Source: Agrypnia vestita (taxonomy: Eukaryota; Arthropoda; Insecta; Trichoptera; Phryganeidae). Taken from it: a stretch of 64,000 bases of DNA. A program made the translations under genes and the position numbers. How positions within the stretch are numbered: the first letter of the stretch is position 1; every line of letters begins with the position of its first letter. The DNA lies in the NCBI GenBank assembly GCA_016648135.1, contig JADDOH010002107.1, forward strand, positions 62,001 through 126,000. Reading direction: 5' to 3'. The notes under the pieces are model-generated. The model ran no database searches. It was not told the origin of the DNA and worked only from the letters and a program-made list of their open reading frames with translations. This document shows, piece after piece, positions 62,982 to 64,000 of the stretch.

Positions 62982-64000
62982 ATACCTCTTGATTGGTGTA
63001 AACATTTTTCCAAAGTTTATTTTTGGATTTTTTCAGGCGCGAGCACTGCCGGGTAAACACAGTATTCTTATCACGTATAATAAAACCTTTCGTTTTATAT
63101 CGTAACGAACAACTAGTGTATAATTACCAGCATCGATTTTCGATCGTTCATTGTGAGGCAGTTGCCGCATTCTATCTCATATGTGCTTTGTCGTCAGCGC
63201 TTGTCAAAATGAGATGGCGACTGATTTCGTAGCTGTGTTCACTTTGTTTTAAACGTAATAAACCGCGCGTGGCTATAATTTTATCGTGAAGAATGTTCAC
63301 AGTAGAGTACTTATAAAAAGGTTTAAATATTTTCGAAACCGTACTTGCACGTTAAGATTTAAAGAGATTCTCGCATATATAGATCCTTCTTTAGTGCTCA
63401 ACAAATCAATGTTAGTGACCTGCAAAAATAAGTCTACTGTATTGTATCAAAAATGATGACATACTTGGTATTTTCAGTTTATTATTAATATTAATCAGAG
63501 TTTATGACCATCTGTACCTACAGAAAATCCGAAATATTCTTCAAGTAGTGGGTAGGTACTAGTGCACATAGGTACTTCATTTGATGTCTGAATTAGAAAG
63601 ATTTTTTGTGTTTTAAATTAATGTTTTAAAAGCTGTTTTATGATTCAAGATATAATTGTTTAATGATTTTAAACCTTTCTTACGTGCGAAGACTTAATTA
63701 TTACTTAAAATACGAAGCTTTGTTTCAAACCTCTCGCTTTTCAAAGAATTTAAGAAGATTTTCGTGTTATTTATTTCTAAGAAATTAGAAACACCTTTAA
63801 ATGACACTGAGAAACGAGGGTAACTTTTGTAATTTAATTAAGTATAAAATATTCCCCTCCAACACCGGACTACCATAGATAGACGAGATGAGAGTATTGT
63901 GGATTTTAAATTGTTTAATAAAACACAGGAATTTGTAATCTCCTTCTTCATGTATTAAAACAAAGGCGAATTTACATATTCAAGAAGACGGACATTACAC
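62982..64000. other. No gene recognised; balanced island at 63.03-63.28 kb
   Basis: The island (GGCGCGAGCACTGCCGGG, GAGGCAGTTGCCGCATTC) holds a 69-codon plus frame without signature and may be conserved non-coding DNA. From 63.3 kb to the end the sequence is AT-rich. Confidence 0.4.

Overview
The window looks like nuclear DNA of an insect, most probably a moth or butterfly. It is AT-rich and has almost no long reading frames. It is packed with transposable elements of types common in Lepidoptera: mariners, RTE-like and Jockey-like non-LTR retrotransposons, tRNA-derived SINEs, short Helitron-like elements ending in CTAG followed by T or A, and many small terminal-inverted-repeat elements. The assignment is inferred from repeat content and composition; no host gene was recognised by name. 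No rRNA gene, ordinary tRNA gene, CRISPR array or bacterial-style operon was seen.

Layout. 0-5 kb: an RTE-like reverse transcriptase 3' fragment on the minus strand, then several inverted-repeat elements. 5-8 kb: a 91-bp tandem repeat, two Helitron-like elements and a possible host promoter plus first coding exon (minus strand, 7.48-7.70 kb). 8-9.3 kb: a possible terminal coding exon on the minus strand. 10.9-15.3 kb: LINE 3' ends, two RTE-like fragments lying tail to tail, copies of a ~320-bp repeat family (called X here) and a Penelope-type GIY-YIG fragment. 16-18.5 kb: a nested mosaic of Helitron-like elements and SINEs, ending in a minus-strand Helitron dense in heat-shock-element arrays; a related copy lies at 60.5 kb. 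19-29 kb: a CpG-rich leader-like segment, LINE 3' ends, GC-richer islands that may be conserved regulatory DNA, and an internally deleted mariner (26.4-27.2 kb). 29-41 kb: mostly plain AT-rich DNA, with one 300-bp near-perfect foldback, a ~220-bp repeat (called Y), SINEs and RTE scraps. 42.0-43.6 kb: a 5'-truncated Jockey-like LINE with an uninterrupted 502-codon frame and a 68-nt A tail. 43.6-54.7 kb: LTR fragments, repeat X and Y copies and non-coding islands. 56.4-57.9 kb: a complete mariner by its ends (TA duplication, inverted repeats) whose transposase is broken by a frameshift and a 172-bp tandem duplication. 58-64 kb: Helitron-like elements, a TA-rich island, a perfect 59-bp inverted repeat and further non-coding islands.

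The genes do not act together as a system: nearly all coding sequence belongs to selfish elements, most of it dead. The most interesting signal is the pair of Helitrons carrying canonical arrays of alternating GAA/TTC units, which could act as mobile heat-shock enhancers. After that come the possible host exons near 7.5 and 9.1 kb, the long foldbacks, and the shared microsatellite-type tails of the RTE-like elements.
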